Below are positions 43,379-51,551 of a stretch of 64,000 bases of DNA, piece by piece. Source of the stretch: Clostridia bacterium (GTDB taxonomy: Bacteria > Bacillota > Clostridia > TANB77 > CAG-508); assembly GCA_017533795.1 (NCBI GenBank), contig JAFWIH010000021.1:1-64000 (forward strand). The letters run 5' to 3'. The position numbers and the translations under genes are program-made. Every line of letters begins with the position of its first letter. Position 1 is the first letter of the stretch. The notes beneath the pieces are model-generated. The model worked only from the letters and a program-made list of their open reading frames with translations. It was not told the origin of the DNA and ran no database searches.

Positions 43379-43394
43379 GTTTCTCATAAGAAAC
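43379..43394 (+). promoter_or_regulatory. Operator-like palindrome ahead of the small XRE gene
   Basis: GTTTCT-CATA-AGAAAC is a perfect 6-bp inverted repeat. The related GTTTC-TCAAAG-GAAAC is at 43706-43721, beyond the XRE gene. Confidence 0.6.
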
Positions 43395-43447
43395 CAAATC
43401 TAAAGTATGATTATTATAAATAAGCACATACTAAAGATGAGGTAAGA

Positions 43448-43648
43448 ATGAGAATAGAAATATTAGTCCGAGAGGTAAGGAAAAAACAGAATATGAAATT
43501 TGAAACATTAGCCAAGAAAGCTAATATTTCTAAGGGTACACTAAGCAAGATAGAAAGGCAGGAAGTAGAGCCTAGATTATCAACAATGATACTTATTGCT
43601 CTAGCATTAAAAGTAGAACTAAAAGAATTATATAAAATACACTTTTAA
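43448..43648 (+). CDS. Small XRE-family regulator
   Basis: The 66-residue protein is a bare helix-turn-helix: VREVRKKQNMKFETLAKKANISKGTLSKIERQEVEP. Two related 16-bp palindromes flank it, probably its binding sites. It may regulate the right-end genes of the lysogen or couple excision to the host state. Confidence 0.85.
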   Translation: MRIEILVREVRKKQNMKFETLAKKANISKGTLSKIERQEVEPRLSTMILIALALKVELKELYKIHF

Positions 43649-43670
43649 GTACATAAAAGTGTATTTTTTT
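43635..43670 (+). terminator. Rho-independent terminator
   Basis: AAATACACTTTT (43635-43646) pairs perfectly with AAAAGTGTATTT (43655-43666), followed by T residues. The stop codon of the XRE gene lies in the loop. Confidence 0.85.
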
Positions 43671-43705
43671 ACATTTATACATTATTCTTTGCGTTTTATA
43701 AAATG

Positions 43706-43721
43706 GTTTCTCAAAGGAAAC
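43706..43721 (+). promoter_or_regulatory. Second operator-like palindrome
   Basis: GTTTC-TCAAAG-GAAAC matches the palindrome at 43379 in 13 of 16 bases. It lies upstream of the 51-residue gene at 43782. Confidence 0.55.
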
Positions 43722-43781
43722 TTATTAGATTATATCTTCCATATAGAAGCTTCTTAATAATTATATGGAGGATTATATGGA

Positions 43782-43937
43782 ATGAATGATGTAGAAAAAT
43801 TTATTGAAGAAAGAATAATGGAAAACAAAAATTTATTTAATAAAGATGAAAAAGATTTTATAAGAAAGCATGGAAATCTTATAAAAAAAATATATTTATT
43901 AGGATTTATTAATTCAAAAGAATGTTATAAAAATTAA
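43782..43937 (+). CDS. Small helical protein (51 aa) at the right prophage end
   Basis: ATG 43782 follows TATGGAGGATTAT. The product (MNDVEKFIEERIMENKNLFN) is helical, charged, with a late hydrophobic LLGFINSKE. It lies between a candidate operator and the attR arm repeats. Unrecognised. Confidence 0.6.
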   Translation: MNDVEKFIEERIMENKNLFNKDEKDFIRKHGNLIKKIYLLGFINSKECYKN

Positions 43938-43943
43938 AGATAA

Positions 43944-43965
43944 TTTTGACACACTTTTGACACAC
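43944..43965. repeat. Candidate integrase arm-type sites, right end
   Basis: TTTTGACACAC occurs twice in direct tandem (43944-43954, 43955-43965), matching the pair at 7932-7953. A triple TAGACAAAA repeat follows at 43983-44007. Confidence 0.5.
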
Positions 43966-44021
43966 CTTTTTATAGAAAATATAGACAAAATAGACAAAAT
44001 AGACAAACAAAAACAAAAAAT

Positions 44022-44051
44022 AAAAACCTTGGAATCTATTGAAATCAAGGC

Positions 44052-44055
<4 letters not shown>
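44022..44055 (-). terminator. Phage-carried terminator for the tRNA-Phe operon
   Basis: AAAAACCTTG and CAAGGCTTTT form a hairpin with a larger loop than the copy at 7797-7820. It gives the repaired tRNA operon a terminator after integration. Confidence 0.7.
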
Positions 44056-44135
<80 letters not shown>

Positions 44136-44155
44136 ATTTTTTCTATATAAAAAAA

Positions 44156-44232
44156 TGGCGACCCGGAACGGGCTCGAACCGTCGACCTCTAGCGTGACAG
44201 GCTAGCGTTCTAACCAACTGAACTACCGGGCC
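44156..44232 (-). tRNA. tRNA-Asp(GTC)
   Basis: Acceptor GGCCCGG/CCGGGTC, anticodon loop CTGTCAC (GTC), T loop TTCGAGC, G discriminator, encoded CCA. Confidence 0.95.
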
Positions 44233-44238
44233 ATAAAG

Positions 44239-44314
44239 TGGTGGTCGCTACAGGGCTCGAACCTGTGACCCCCTGCTTGTAAGGCAGATGCTCTCCCAGC
44301 TGAGCTAAGCGACC
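44239..44314 (-). tRNA. tRNA-Val(TAC)
   Basis: Acceptor GGTCGCT/AGCGACC, anticodon loop CTTACAA (TAC), T loop TTCGAGC, encoded CCA. First gene of the tRNA operon. Confidence 0.95.
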
Positions 44315-44334
44315 ATTTCTCATTGACAAAAACA

Positions 44335-44363
44335 AGTATACTAGATTTTTTGGCTATTGTCAA
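44335..44363 (-). promoter_or_regulatory. Promoter of the Val-Asp-Phe tRNA operon
   Basis: On the minus strand TTGACA (44363-44358) and TATACT (44340-44335) with exactly 17 bases between, 20 bases upstream of tRNA-Val. A near-consensus stable-RNA promoter. Confidence 0.88.
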
Positions 44364-44391
44364 GTGATTTTTAAATTTTTTAGCTAAAATA

Positions 44392-44420
44392 TTGCAAAAG
44401 GATATAAGATATGTTATTAT
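44392..44420 (+). promoter_or_regulatory. Candidate pyrG promoter
   Basis: TTGCAA (44392-44397) and TATTAT (44415-44420) with 17 bases between and TG ahead of the -10. It faces away from the tRNA promoter. Confidence 0.55.
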
Positions 44421-44431
44421 AATAAATGTAG

Positions 44432-44478
44432 ATTAAAAAAAAACCGCATTTTTTGGTTTTTGTTTTTAATCTTTTTTT
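44432..44478 (+). promoter_or_regulatory. Attenuator-like hairpin in the pyrG leader
   Basis: ATTAAAAAAAAACC pairs with GGTTTTTGTTTTTAAT around GCATTTTT, followed by CTTTTTTTG. A terminator-like hairpin between promoter and pyrG is expected in Firmicutes, where CTP starvation allows read-through by G-addition at the transcript start. The initial GGGC motif of B. subtilis is not evident. Confidence 0.6.
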
Positions 44479-44497
44479 GTTTTGAAAGGGGTAAAAT

Positions 44498-46111
44498 ATG
44501 AATACAAAGTATATTTTTGTAACGGGTGGAGTTGTATCAGGACTAGGAAAGGGAATAACAGCTGCATCTATTGGACGTTTGCTAAAAAATAGAGGATATA
44601 AAGTTACAATACAAAAATTTGACCCATATATTAATGTTGACCCAGGAACTATGAGCCCATATGAACATGGTGAAGTTTTTGTAACAGACGATGGAGCAGA
44701 AACAGACTTAGACTTAGGACATTATGAAAGATTTATAGATGAAAATTTAACACAAAATTCAAGTGTTACAATGGGAAAAATATATTCAAATGTTATTTCA
44801 AAAGAAAGAAGAGGAGATTATTTAGGAAAAACTGTTCAAGTAATTCCACATATAACAAATGAAATAAAAGAAAAAATATATAGTTTTGAAAATACAGATA
44901 CGGATATAGTAATTACTGAAATAGGTGGAACAGTGGGCGATATAGAGGGACTGTCTATAATAGAGGCAATAAGACAAGTAGGACTTGAAAAAAACAAAGA
45001 AGACGTAGTATATGTTCATGTAACACTACTTCCATATATCTCTGGTTCCAATGAAATAAAATCTAAACCTACACAACACTCAGTAAAAGAATTACAAAGT
45101 TATGGAATAACACCAGATATCTTAGTCTGCAGAACAGAAACTAAAATACCTGATGAGATAAGAGAAAAATTAGCACTTTTTTGCAATGTAAGAAAAACAA
45201 GTGTTATACAAAATCTTACTGCAGATAACTTATATGCAGTACCATTAATGCTAGAAGAAGAAGGTTTAGCGGTAGAAGTATGTAATCATTTACATTTAGA
45301 AAAACATGTTCCTAATAATAGCAAATGGGAAGAAATGATTAATAACATCAGAAACATTGGAGATGACAAAGTAAAAATAGCAATAGTTGGTAAATATGTT
45401 AGATTAGAAGATTCATATATATCAGTTATAGAAAGTTTAAGACATGCAGGATTTGCAAATAATATAAATGTGGAAATAAAACTAATTAACTCTGAAACAA
45501 TAAACAGAGAAAATGTATCAGAAAAACTAAAAGGAATACAAGGCGTTGTTGTCCCTGGAGGATTTGGCAATAGGGGAATAGAAGGAAAAATTGAAACAAT
45601 TAGATATGTAAGAGAAAACAATATACCATTTTTGGGAATATGTTTAGGAATGCAGATGGCCGTTGTAGAATTTGCAAGAAATGTACTAGGATATAATGAT
45701 GCTAATTCTGCAGAATTTGACGAAAAGACTGAACATCCTGTTATTCATATTATGGAAGACCAGAAATATATTGACAAAATGGGTGGCACTATGAGATTGG
45801 GGGCATATCCATGTACAATAAAGAAAAACACATTAGCATATGAAATATATGGCGATGAAAACATTTCAGAAAGACATAGACATAGATTTGAATATAACAA
45901 TCAATATAAAGAAGAATTAGAAAAAAATGGATTAATATGTTCTGGAACATCACCAGATGGAATGCTGGTAGAAATAGTAGAAATTAAAAAACATCCATAT
46001 TTTATTGCAGGACAATTTCATCCAGAATTAAAATCAAGACCTAATAGACCAGCACCTTTATTTGTTGGACTAGTAAAAGCTGCAAAATCTACTAAAAAAG
46101 ACAGAGATTAA
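44498..46111 (+). CDS. pyrG: CTP synthase
   Basis: It makes CTP from UTP, ATP and glutamine. The 537-residue length is normal. The synthase domain opens [20 protein letters not shown] (P-loop) and has [19 protein letters not shown]. The glutaminase domain has the Cys nucleophile in [12 protein letters not shown] (about residue 381) and the His-Glu pair in [10 protein letters not shown] (about 508-510). AAAGGGG lies upstream of ATG 44498. It stands alone, with a leader hairpin upstream and a terminator downstream. Confidence 0.98.
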   Translation: MNTKYIFVTGGVVSGLGKGITAASIGRLLKNRGYKVTIQKFDPYINVDPGTMSPYEHGEVFVTDDGAETDLDLGHYERFIDENLTQNSSVTMGKIYSNVISKERRGDYLGKTVQVIPHITNEIKEKIYSFENTDTDIVITEIGGTVGDIEGLSIIEAIRQVGLEKNKEDVVYVHVTLLPYISGSNEIKSKPTQHSVKELQSYGITPDILVCRTETKIPDEIREKLALFCNVRKTSVIQNLTADNLYAVPLMLEEEGLAVEVCNHLHLEKHVPNNSKWEEMINNIRNIGDDKVKIAIVGKYVRLEDSYISVIESLRHAGFANNINVEIKLINSETINRENVSEKLKGIQGVVVPGGFGNRGIEGKIETIRYVRENNIPFLGICLGMQMAVVEFARNVLGYNDANSAEFDEKTEHPVIHIMEDQKYIDKMGGTMRLGAYPCTIKKNTLAYEIYGDENISERHRHRFEYNNQYKEELEKNGLICSGTSPDGMLVEIVEIKKHPYFIAGQFHPELKSRPNRPAPLFVGLVKAAKSTKKDRD

Positions 46112-46127
46112 TAGTATGAAGTTATCA

Positions 46128-46163
46128 AAAAAGACAGACTTAAGTTAAAGTCTGTCCTTTTTG
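46128..46163 (+). terminator. Terminator of pyrG
   Basis: AAAAGACAGACTT pairs with AAGTCTGTCCTTTTT (one bulge). T residues follow. Confidence 0.85.
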
Positions 46164-46182
46164 ACAACTATTCGTTGTTCAG

Positions 46183-46458
46183 CTAGTCGATAATTACCTT
46201 AACGCCAAGAGGCGTTTTAAAAACTCTAACATTGCAAAAACCAGTGTAAACAGAGATATCAATTGAAATATCAAAAGGTTTACAATGTGATGCGATATCA
46301 GATTCTACAACAGAGATAATTACTTCTAACTGTTCTTCTGTCAAAGGATAGCAAGACATTATAGTTATGCTATACTTTTCAGAAGAATCCATCACTTTCG
46401 TGATGGATGGATCTTGCTGCTCTTTTGGCTCAAAGATATCTTTCTTTAATGGCAACAT
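46183..46458 (-). CDS. Hypothetical protein (91 aa)
   Basis: The protein starts MLPLKKDIFEPKEQQDPSIT with AAAGGA 8 bases upstream. The second half is an alternating beta-alpha pattern (YSITIMSCYPLTEEQLEVI, ISVYTGFCNVRVFKTPLGVKV). G+C is somewhat above the neighbours. It is unrecognised and stands alone on the minus strand between two convergent genes. Confidence 0.65.
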   Translation of the reverse strand: MLPLKKDIFEPKEQQDPSITKVMDSSEKYSITIMSCYPLTEEQLEVIISVVESDIASHCKPFDISIDISVYTGFCNVRVFKTPLGVKVIID

Positions 46459-46531
46459 CGCAAAATCCTTTCTGCTTATGCATTATTGCTACATAATAAT
46501 ATAATATCACATTTTTTGTAAAAATTCAATT

Positions 46532-48916
46532 CTAATCCATATCTTTACTTATTTCAGCATATCTTTTTAATTTTTTTGAAACTAAATAGTTAACTGTACC
46601 TGCAGGGAATCTTCCTAAACTATCTTTTTTACCTGCTGGAACTCCAGTTAAAACTTCGATTCCTTCTTCTATAGTTGAAACAGAATAAATATGAAATTTA
46701 TTATTTTTAACTGCTTCAACAACTTCGTCTGATAATTGTAGATTTTTAACATTTTGAACAGGAATCATAACACCATGTGTTCCATCTAAACCACGTAATT
46801 TACATATTTGGAAGAAGCCTTCAATTTTTTCGTTAACTCCACCAATTGGTTGAATTTCTCCTTTTTGATTAACAGACCCTGTAACAGCAATAGATTGATT
46901 AATTGGTATTTCAGAAAGGCTAGAAAGCAATCCATAAAGTTCAGTACTTGAGGCGCTATCTCCATCAACACCATTGTATAATTGTTCAAAACATATACTT
47001 GCAGTTAAACAAAGAGGAATACTTTGTGCAAACATTTCTCCCAAATATCCAGTAAGAATAAGAACTCCTTTAGAGTGTGAGGAACCTGACATTTCTACTT
47101 CTCTTTCTATATTAACAATACCATTTTTTCCCGTGTAAGTATTTACTGTGATTTTTGCTGGTTTTCCATACATATAGTCACCAATAGACATAACGGTAAG
47201 TCCATTAAGTTCACCTACTTTAGAACCAGATGTATTAATTAAAAGAGAATTATCCTGAATCATCTCTATATATTTAGAATCATATTTTTTAACTCTATCA
47301 ATTCTTTCAGATAAAGCTTTTGTAATGTAATCTTCTGTAACTATTTTAGCTTTATCTAAACGAGCCCAAGTAGCTGCTTCACCTATAATTTGAATTATTT
47401 CATTAAATCTTGTAGATAATTTAGAATGATTTCCAGCTAGTCTTGATGAATATTCTACAATTCTGGCCATAGCGTTTTTATCTAAATGAGGTAAGTCTTC
47501 ATCTGCACAGTATCCATGAACAATTCTTGCTAGTTTATTTACATTTTCAGAATTTAGGGGAGCATCATCTTCAAATTCTACTTTGATTTTAAATAGTTTT
47601 CTAAAATCAGGATCCATTGCTAAAAGTCCATGATATATTTGCGTATCACCAATTAATACTACTTTTAAATTAAGAGGGATAGGTTCAGGCTTTAAAGAAA
47701 CCATAACCATTTGAGTATGCTGATCTACAGTATTTTCTATACCAATTTCTTTAACACGAAGTGCTTTTTTTAATGTTTCATAACAAATACCATTTGCTAA
47801 TAAATCTTTAGCTTGAAAAATAATATATCCACCATTTGCTTGCTGCAAAAGACCAGATTTTAACATGGTATGATCAGTTTTTAATGCTCCATAGTAATTT
47901 TCGTATTCTAATTTACCAAATATATTTTGGTAAGTATAGTTAGTATCTGTTATAACTGGAGCACCTTCTAAATGACTATTATCAACAAATAGATTAACTC
48001 TATAATTTAAACATGGGTCAGGAGCTTTAGAAGAAGGCTGATTAATATTTGAAGGCTGAGTGTCTTCTTCCAAAAAGATTGGTATGTTTTTTAATACATC
48101 AGTTTTTACGTCATTTAAAAATTTATTAATTTTTTTGTGTCTTTTATATTTTGACTTAATAAAGTTAATGTGAGCATTAACAGTAAGTAGAGCAACATTT
48201 GCTTGCCACTCTTCAATTTTTTTATCTGATTGACGTTCTAATTGCTTAATTTGTGTTATTGTTTTCATAATCTCTTCTTGAACTATAAGAGACTTTTCTT
48301 CATATTCTTGTTTTGTTTTTTCGTCCAACTTATTAAATTCTTCTTCTTCAATTGCTTTACCATTCACAACAGGCATCATGTAAATACCATTTTGAGCAGA
48401 CATTACTTGAAACCCATATTTTAAACAGTTTTCAGTTAATTTATCCATTAAAACTGAGCGCTTTTCGTCATAATCTTTTTTTAGTAGAGCTTTTTCTTTT
48501 TCAAAATCATCGGCATTAAAAGTCTTTTTTATATCTTTTTTAATTTCCTTAATAAATCCATCCATGCTTTCTTTAAAGTCTTTACCTTGTCCAGCAGGTA
48601 AATCTACAGCAATTGGTTCGTTTGGATTGTCAAAGTTATAAATATAACACCAATCATGTGGGACTCTTTTTTTAGCAGCAATTTTTTTAAGATAGTTATT
48701 AGTATACATTGTTCTTCCAACACCCATTGGACCTTCAATATATAAGTTATAACCTTTAACATCAACATTAATTCCAAATTCTAAAGCTTTAATTCCTCGA
48801 TCTTGACCAAGTCCAGCACTAATTGGTTCTAATTCTTCTGTAGTTTCAAAGTTGAAAACATTGGTATTGCATGTTACTTTTAAATCTCTATAGCTTAGTT
48901 CATTTTTTCTTTTCAT
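46532..48916 (-). CDS. Lon-like ATP-dependent protease (LonB/YcbZ type)
   Basis: The 794-residue protein has an N-terminal AAA domain with Walker A EGPMGVGRTMYTNNY (about 57-72; Arg in place of the usual Lys-Thr context is typical of this group), a long coiled-coil insertion (150-280), a second AAA half with VVLIGDTQIYHGLLAMDPDFRKLFKI, and a C-terminal S16 protease domain with catalytic Ser in DGDSASSTELYGLL (about 655) and Lys in GGVNEKIEGF (about 697). It degrades unfolded or specific proteins in the cytoplasm. Distinct from housekeeping LonA, which has a different N domain. Confidence 0.93.
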   Translation of the reverse strand: MKRKNELSYRDLKVTCNTNVFNFETTEELEPISAGLGQDRGIKALEFGINVDVKGYNLYIEGPMGVGRTMYTNNYLKKIAAKKRVPHDWCYIYNFDNPNEPIAVDLPAGQGKDFKESMDGFIKEIKKDIKKTFNADDFEKEKALLKKDYDEKRSVLMDKLTENCLKYGFQVMSAQNGIYMMPVVNGKAIEEEEFNKLDEKTKQEYEEKSLIVQEEIMKTITQIKQLERQSDKKIEEWQANVALLTVNAHINFIKSKYKRHKKINKFLNDVKTDVLKNIPIFLEEDTQPSNINQPSSKAPDPCLNYRVNLFVDNSHLEGAPVITDTNYTYQNIFGKLEYENYYGALKTDHTMLKSGLLQQANGGYIIFQAKDLLANGICYETLKKALRVKEIGIENTVDQHTQMVMVSLKPEPIPLNLKVVLIGDTQIYHGLLAMDPDFRKLFKIKVEFEDDAPLNSENVNKLARIVHGYCADEDLPHLDKNAMARIVEYSSRLAGNHSKLSTRFNEIIQIIGEAATWARLDKAKIVTEDYITKALSERIDRVKKYDSKYIEMIQDNSLLINTSGSKVGELNGLTVMSIGDYMYGKPAKITVNTYTGKNGIVNIEREVEMSGSSHSKGVLILTGYLGEMFAQSIPLCLTASICFEQLYNGVDGDSASSTELYGLLSSLSEIPINQSIAVTGSVNQKGEIQPIGGVNEKIEGFFQICKLRGLDGTHGVMIPVQNVKNLQLSDEVVEAVKNNKFHIYSVSTIEEGIEVLTGVPAGKKDSLGRFPAGTVNYLVSKKLKRYAEISKDMD

Positions 48917-48954
48917 TAGTTTCCTCCTAAAATTATCTTTAAGTTCTCATGTAC

Positions 48955-48983
48955 ATTTTATATTAACTTAAATAATTTGTAAA
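48955..48983 (-). promoter_or_regulatory. Promoter of the Lon-like gene
   Basis: On the minus strand TTTACA (48983-48978) and TAAAAT (48960-48955) with 17 bases between, about 40 bases ahead of the start at 48916. AGGAGG lies at the ribosome-binding position. Confidence 0.6.
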
Positions 48984-49017
48984 CAAGTGTAAGCGAAATT
49001 TTAAAAATAATTTATTA

Positions 49018-49197
49018 TTAATTAAGCCATATCATTACATTTACGAAAATAACTGCAATAAGAGTAACAATAATTGTGGAAACACCGCCAAAAAGGTTGT
49101 GCTCAACATTTATTTCGTGCCATGCGTATACGGTTAGTTTAAAAAAAATGAAAACTGTAAAAATAAAAAAAACAGCATCAACAAAAAAGACATTCAT
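49018..49197 (-). CDS. Small two-helix membrane protein, germinant-receptor D subunit-like
   Basis: The 59-residue product (MNVFFVDAVFFIFTVFIFFK ... WLN) has two membrane segments (about 4-22 and 36-57). AAGGTGAG lies 6 bases upstream of ATG 49197. It is the last gene of the ger operon. Small two-helix 'D' subunits accompany many gerA-type operons in spore formers and modulate germination; size, topology and place fit. Confidence 0.65.
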   Translation of the reverse strand: MNVFFVDAVFFIFTVFIFFKLTVYAWHEINVEHNLFGGVSTIIVTLIAVIFVNVMIWLN

Positions 49198-49216
49198 AAA
49201 AAACTCACCTTCTTTT

Positions 49217-50434
49217 TTAGCTTTCTGTCAAAAGCATACTAGAATTAACACTGGTATATACATTAACATTAAAAAATGCATCTTCATAGGATGAAACCCA
49301 GTCATAGTTTTCCCAATCATTGTTTGTTAAGAAATGAATAGAGGCATATTTATCAAAATCATTTATACAAGATTTGAAATCCGTGGATGTTTTATATAAA
49401 TATTTAGAAATTTGAGAAGCTAAAAAGTTATTTGCTGATGTAGCAACTTCATTTAAATAAGCTTCATCTAAATAATCAGTATTTGTATCAATTGACATTA
49501 TTTCAGCATTTAAGTAAACGTCAATATTAATATAAGGGGAGCCATTGCTAACATCAACATTAATAGAAGTTTTTTTATACTCACTTGCAGATAAATCAAT
49601 TGTATTTTCGCTATTTCTAGGATTAGCAATAGAAATTAAAAAAGTGTTAGCTTCATTATCTATTATAGAGTGACATAAAGATTCTAATGCAGTAAGTTCA
49701 CCAACTAGTTTGTCTTCTTTAAAAACAGCAAGTCCTAAATTTTCTGTTCCTCTTTCTCCAACAACGGTTGACTTGCTAGCTAGAATACTTGAAGCATCTT
49801 CACTACCAGAATTAATGTCTGAAGTTTTTGCGTTAACACCACCTAAAATAGCAACAGGACTACGGGTTTTATCTGTAATTTGATTAAAAAAATCACCTAA
49901 AGTTACATAAGAAATGTAGCCTGTATAATCAGAAGAATTAGGAAATACATCATAATACTTTGTTATTAATTTTTCCGATTCAGAAATAGAGTTTTCCAAA
50001 TAATATTTTGCTTCACATTTACTAATGACTATATTGGACGTAGGACGTATTTGAGAATTATTAATTAAACTATATATATAGTTTGAAAGTCCAGCCTTTG
50101 CAATTTCCTCAGAAAAAACAATAACTTTACAATGAGCCAAATTAACATTTTTTCCAATATAAGAATTTAAAATATTTACAGAAGACTCCAAGGATTGAGC
50201 CTCTACTGTATTTATTATAGTGCCTTTACTTCCTGAACTACTGTCATTAGAATATGCAGATGTATCTGTAAATTGAAAGCTTATTTTAAGATTATTGCTT
50301 TTAGAGGTATCTATACCAATTGCAACTACATAAGCTAAATTATCTATATTGTCATAAGTATATGAAGCTGAAAATGCATATAAATTTACAATTAATATAA
50401 AAGTTATTAAAATAGAATGTAAAAATTTTTTCAC
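49217..50434 (-). CDS. Spore germination protein, Ger(x)C family
   Basis: The 405-residue C subunit of a germinant receptor has an N-terminal signal segment, then NLAYVVAIGIDTSKSNNLKISFQFTD, the typical GerC start, and a C-terminal domain with INVDVYLNAEIMSI. Family members are lipoproteins with a lipobox Cys followed by W-D-x-x-E; here no Cys follows the signal segment (LYAFSASYTYDN), so it may be a membrane-anchored or secreted form. It acts at the inner spore membrane with the A and B subunits. It starts 4 bases after the B subunit gene. Confidence 0.85.
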   Translation of the reverse strand: MKKFLHSILITFILIVNLYAFSASYTYDNIDNLAYVVAIGIDTSKSNNLKISFQFTDTSAYSNDSSSGSKGTIINTVEAQSLESSVNILNSYIGKNVNLAHCKVIVFSEEIAKAGLSNYIYSLINNSQIRPTSNIVISKCEAKYYLENSISESEKLITKYYDVFPNSSDYTGYISYVTLGDFFNQITDKTRSPVAILGGVNAKTSDINSGSEDASSILASKSTVVGERGTENLGLAVFKEDKLVGELTALESLCHSIIDNEANTFLISIANPRNSENTIDLSASEYKKTSINVDVSNGSPYINIDVYLNAEIMSIDTNTDYLDEAYLNEVATSANNFLASQISKYLYKTSTDFKSCINDFDKYASIHFLTNNDWENYDWVSSYEDAFFNVNVYTSVNSSMLLTES

Positions 50435-50438
50435 AAAT

Positions 50439-51539
50439 TTACTCCTTTATTGTTTTGGCTTTTTTCTTTAAATAGGCTAATACTAAAATTAATAATGAAA
50501 TTCCAATTGAAAAAATCAAAAATATATACCTATAAACAGTTCCTTCTAAAAAACTAGTTATTGACTCATCTTTTGGTAACAAACTTAATCCTAGAACTAA
50601 TAAGGTAAGTGGATAACTAATAATTTTATTACTTTTGATATTTGTTATTTTTTTATATATACTTGTACAAAATCTAAAAGAGATTCCTAGGTAACAGAAA
50701 AATGCTAGTATCCATGTTAGAAGAAAAACAGAATCTAATCTCTGGAAAAATGTGCCAAACTCTATATATCTTACAGATGAATATAAAGGCATCAATTCAT
50801 TTGTAAATGAAACAGAACTGAACATAAATAGAATTGTTGCGATTGTTAAAATAAAGTATATAGAGGAAAGTACAGTAGAGAGTATTGATACTTTTTTAAA
50901 CTGCATTTTGTCTTTAAGAATAGGAGGAAGGAGGTATAAAACTGTAATTCCACCAAATGCAAAGATATTACTAGCTCCTTTTATAAATGTAGCATTAATT
51001 CCATTTCCAAAAAGTGGGTAAATATTTTCAAAATTAAAATACTTAGTGTTTGCTATAAATAGAAAAACAATGCCCAAAAGAACAACCGGAATAATAATTA
51101 AATTTGCTTTAAATATGGTTTCTGAACTTAATGTACATGATATAGGTATAGATACAGCAAATATAGCTAGTATAAATATTAAATCAGTCATAGGATAATA
51201 TACTATTTTTAAACAATGTGCAAAAGTTCTCAGAAGAACGGAAGATACAAATAATACATAAATTAAAAAAAGGAGTCCTACAATTCTTTGTAATATTTTT
51301 CCGCCTAAGAATTCAGAAATATCTATAATATCCAATCCAGGAAAATTGTTTAGTAACTTATAAATAATGATACTTAAAAAAAGAGCTAAAATACTAACAT
51401 ATATTAAATTTAAAAGGGCTGCAGAGTCTACTGGAACCATAATTGATTTAGGCAAAGTTAAAATAGAATGAGTAATAGTAATTGTAACAATTATTGCAAT
51501 TGCTTCAAAATTACCTAGTTTAATACTATTCATAGACAA
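50439..51539 (-). CDS. Spore germination permease, GerB family
   Basis: The 366-residue protein has ten membrane segments of the APC-type transporter fold (endospore germination permease). The opening KLGNFEAIAIIVTITITHSILTLP and the loop EFLGGKILQRIVGLLFLIYVL are characteristic. In the GerA-B-C receptor it binds the germinant. It lies 12 bases after the A subunit gene. Confidence 0.93.
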   Translation of the reverse strand: MSMNSIKLGNFEAIAIIVTITITHSILTLPKSIMVPVDSAALLNLIYVSILALFLSIIIYKLLNNFPGLDIIDISEFLGGKILQRIVGLLFLIYVLFVSSVLLRTFAHCLKIVYYPMTDLIFILAIFAVSIPISCTLSSETIFKANLIIIPVVLLGIVFLFIANTKYFNFENIYPLFGNGINATFIKGASNIFAFGGITVLYLLPPILKDKMQFKKVSILSTVLSSIYFILTIATILFMFSSVSFTNELMPLYSSVRYIEFGTFFQRLDSVFLLTWILAFFCYLGISFRFCTSIYKKITNIKSNKIISYPLTLLVLGLSLLPKDESITSFLEGTVYRYIFLIFSIGISLLILVLAYLKKKAKTIKE

Positions 51540-51551
51540 ATCCTTTCTAGT

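Noticed and set aside
43983..44007. TAGACAAAA triple repeat near attR as a CRISPR or regulatory array
   Set aside because: Three 9-base tandem copies only, in A-rich DNA; could be slippage or an extra integrase site, but there is no support for more.
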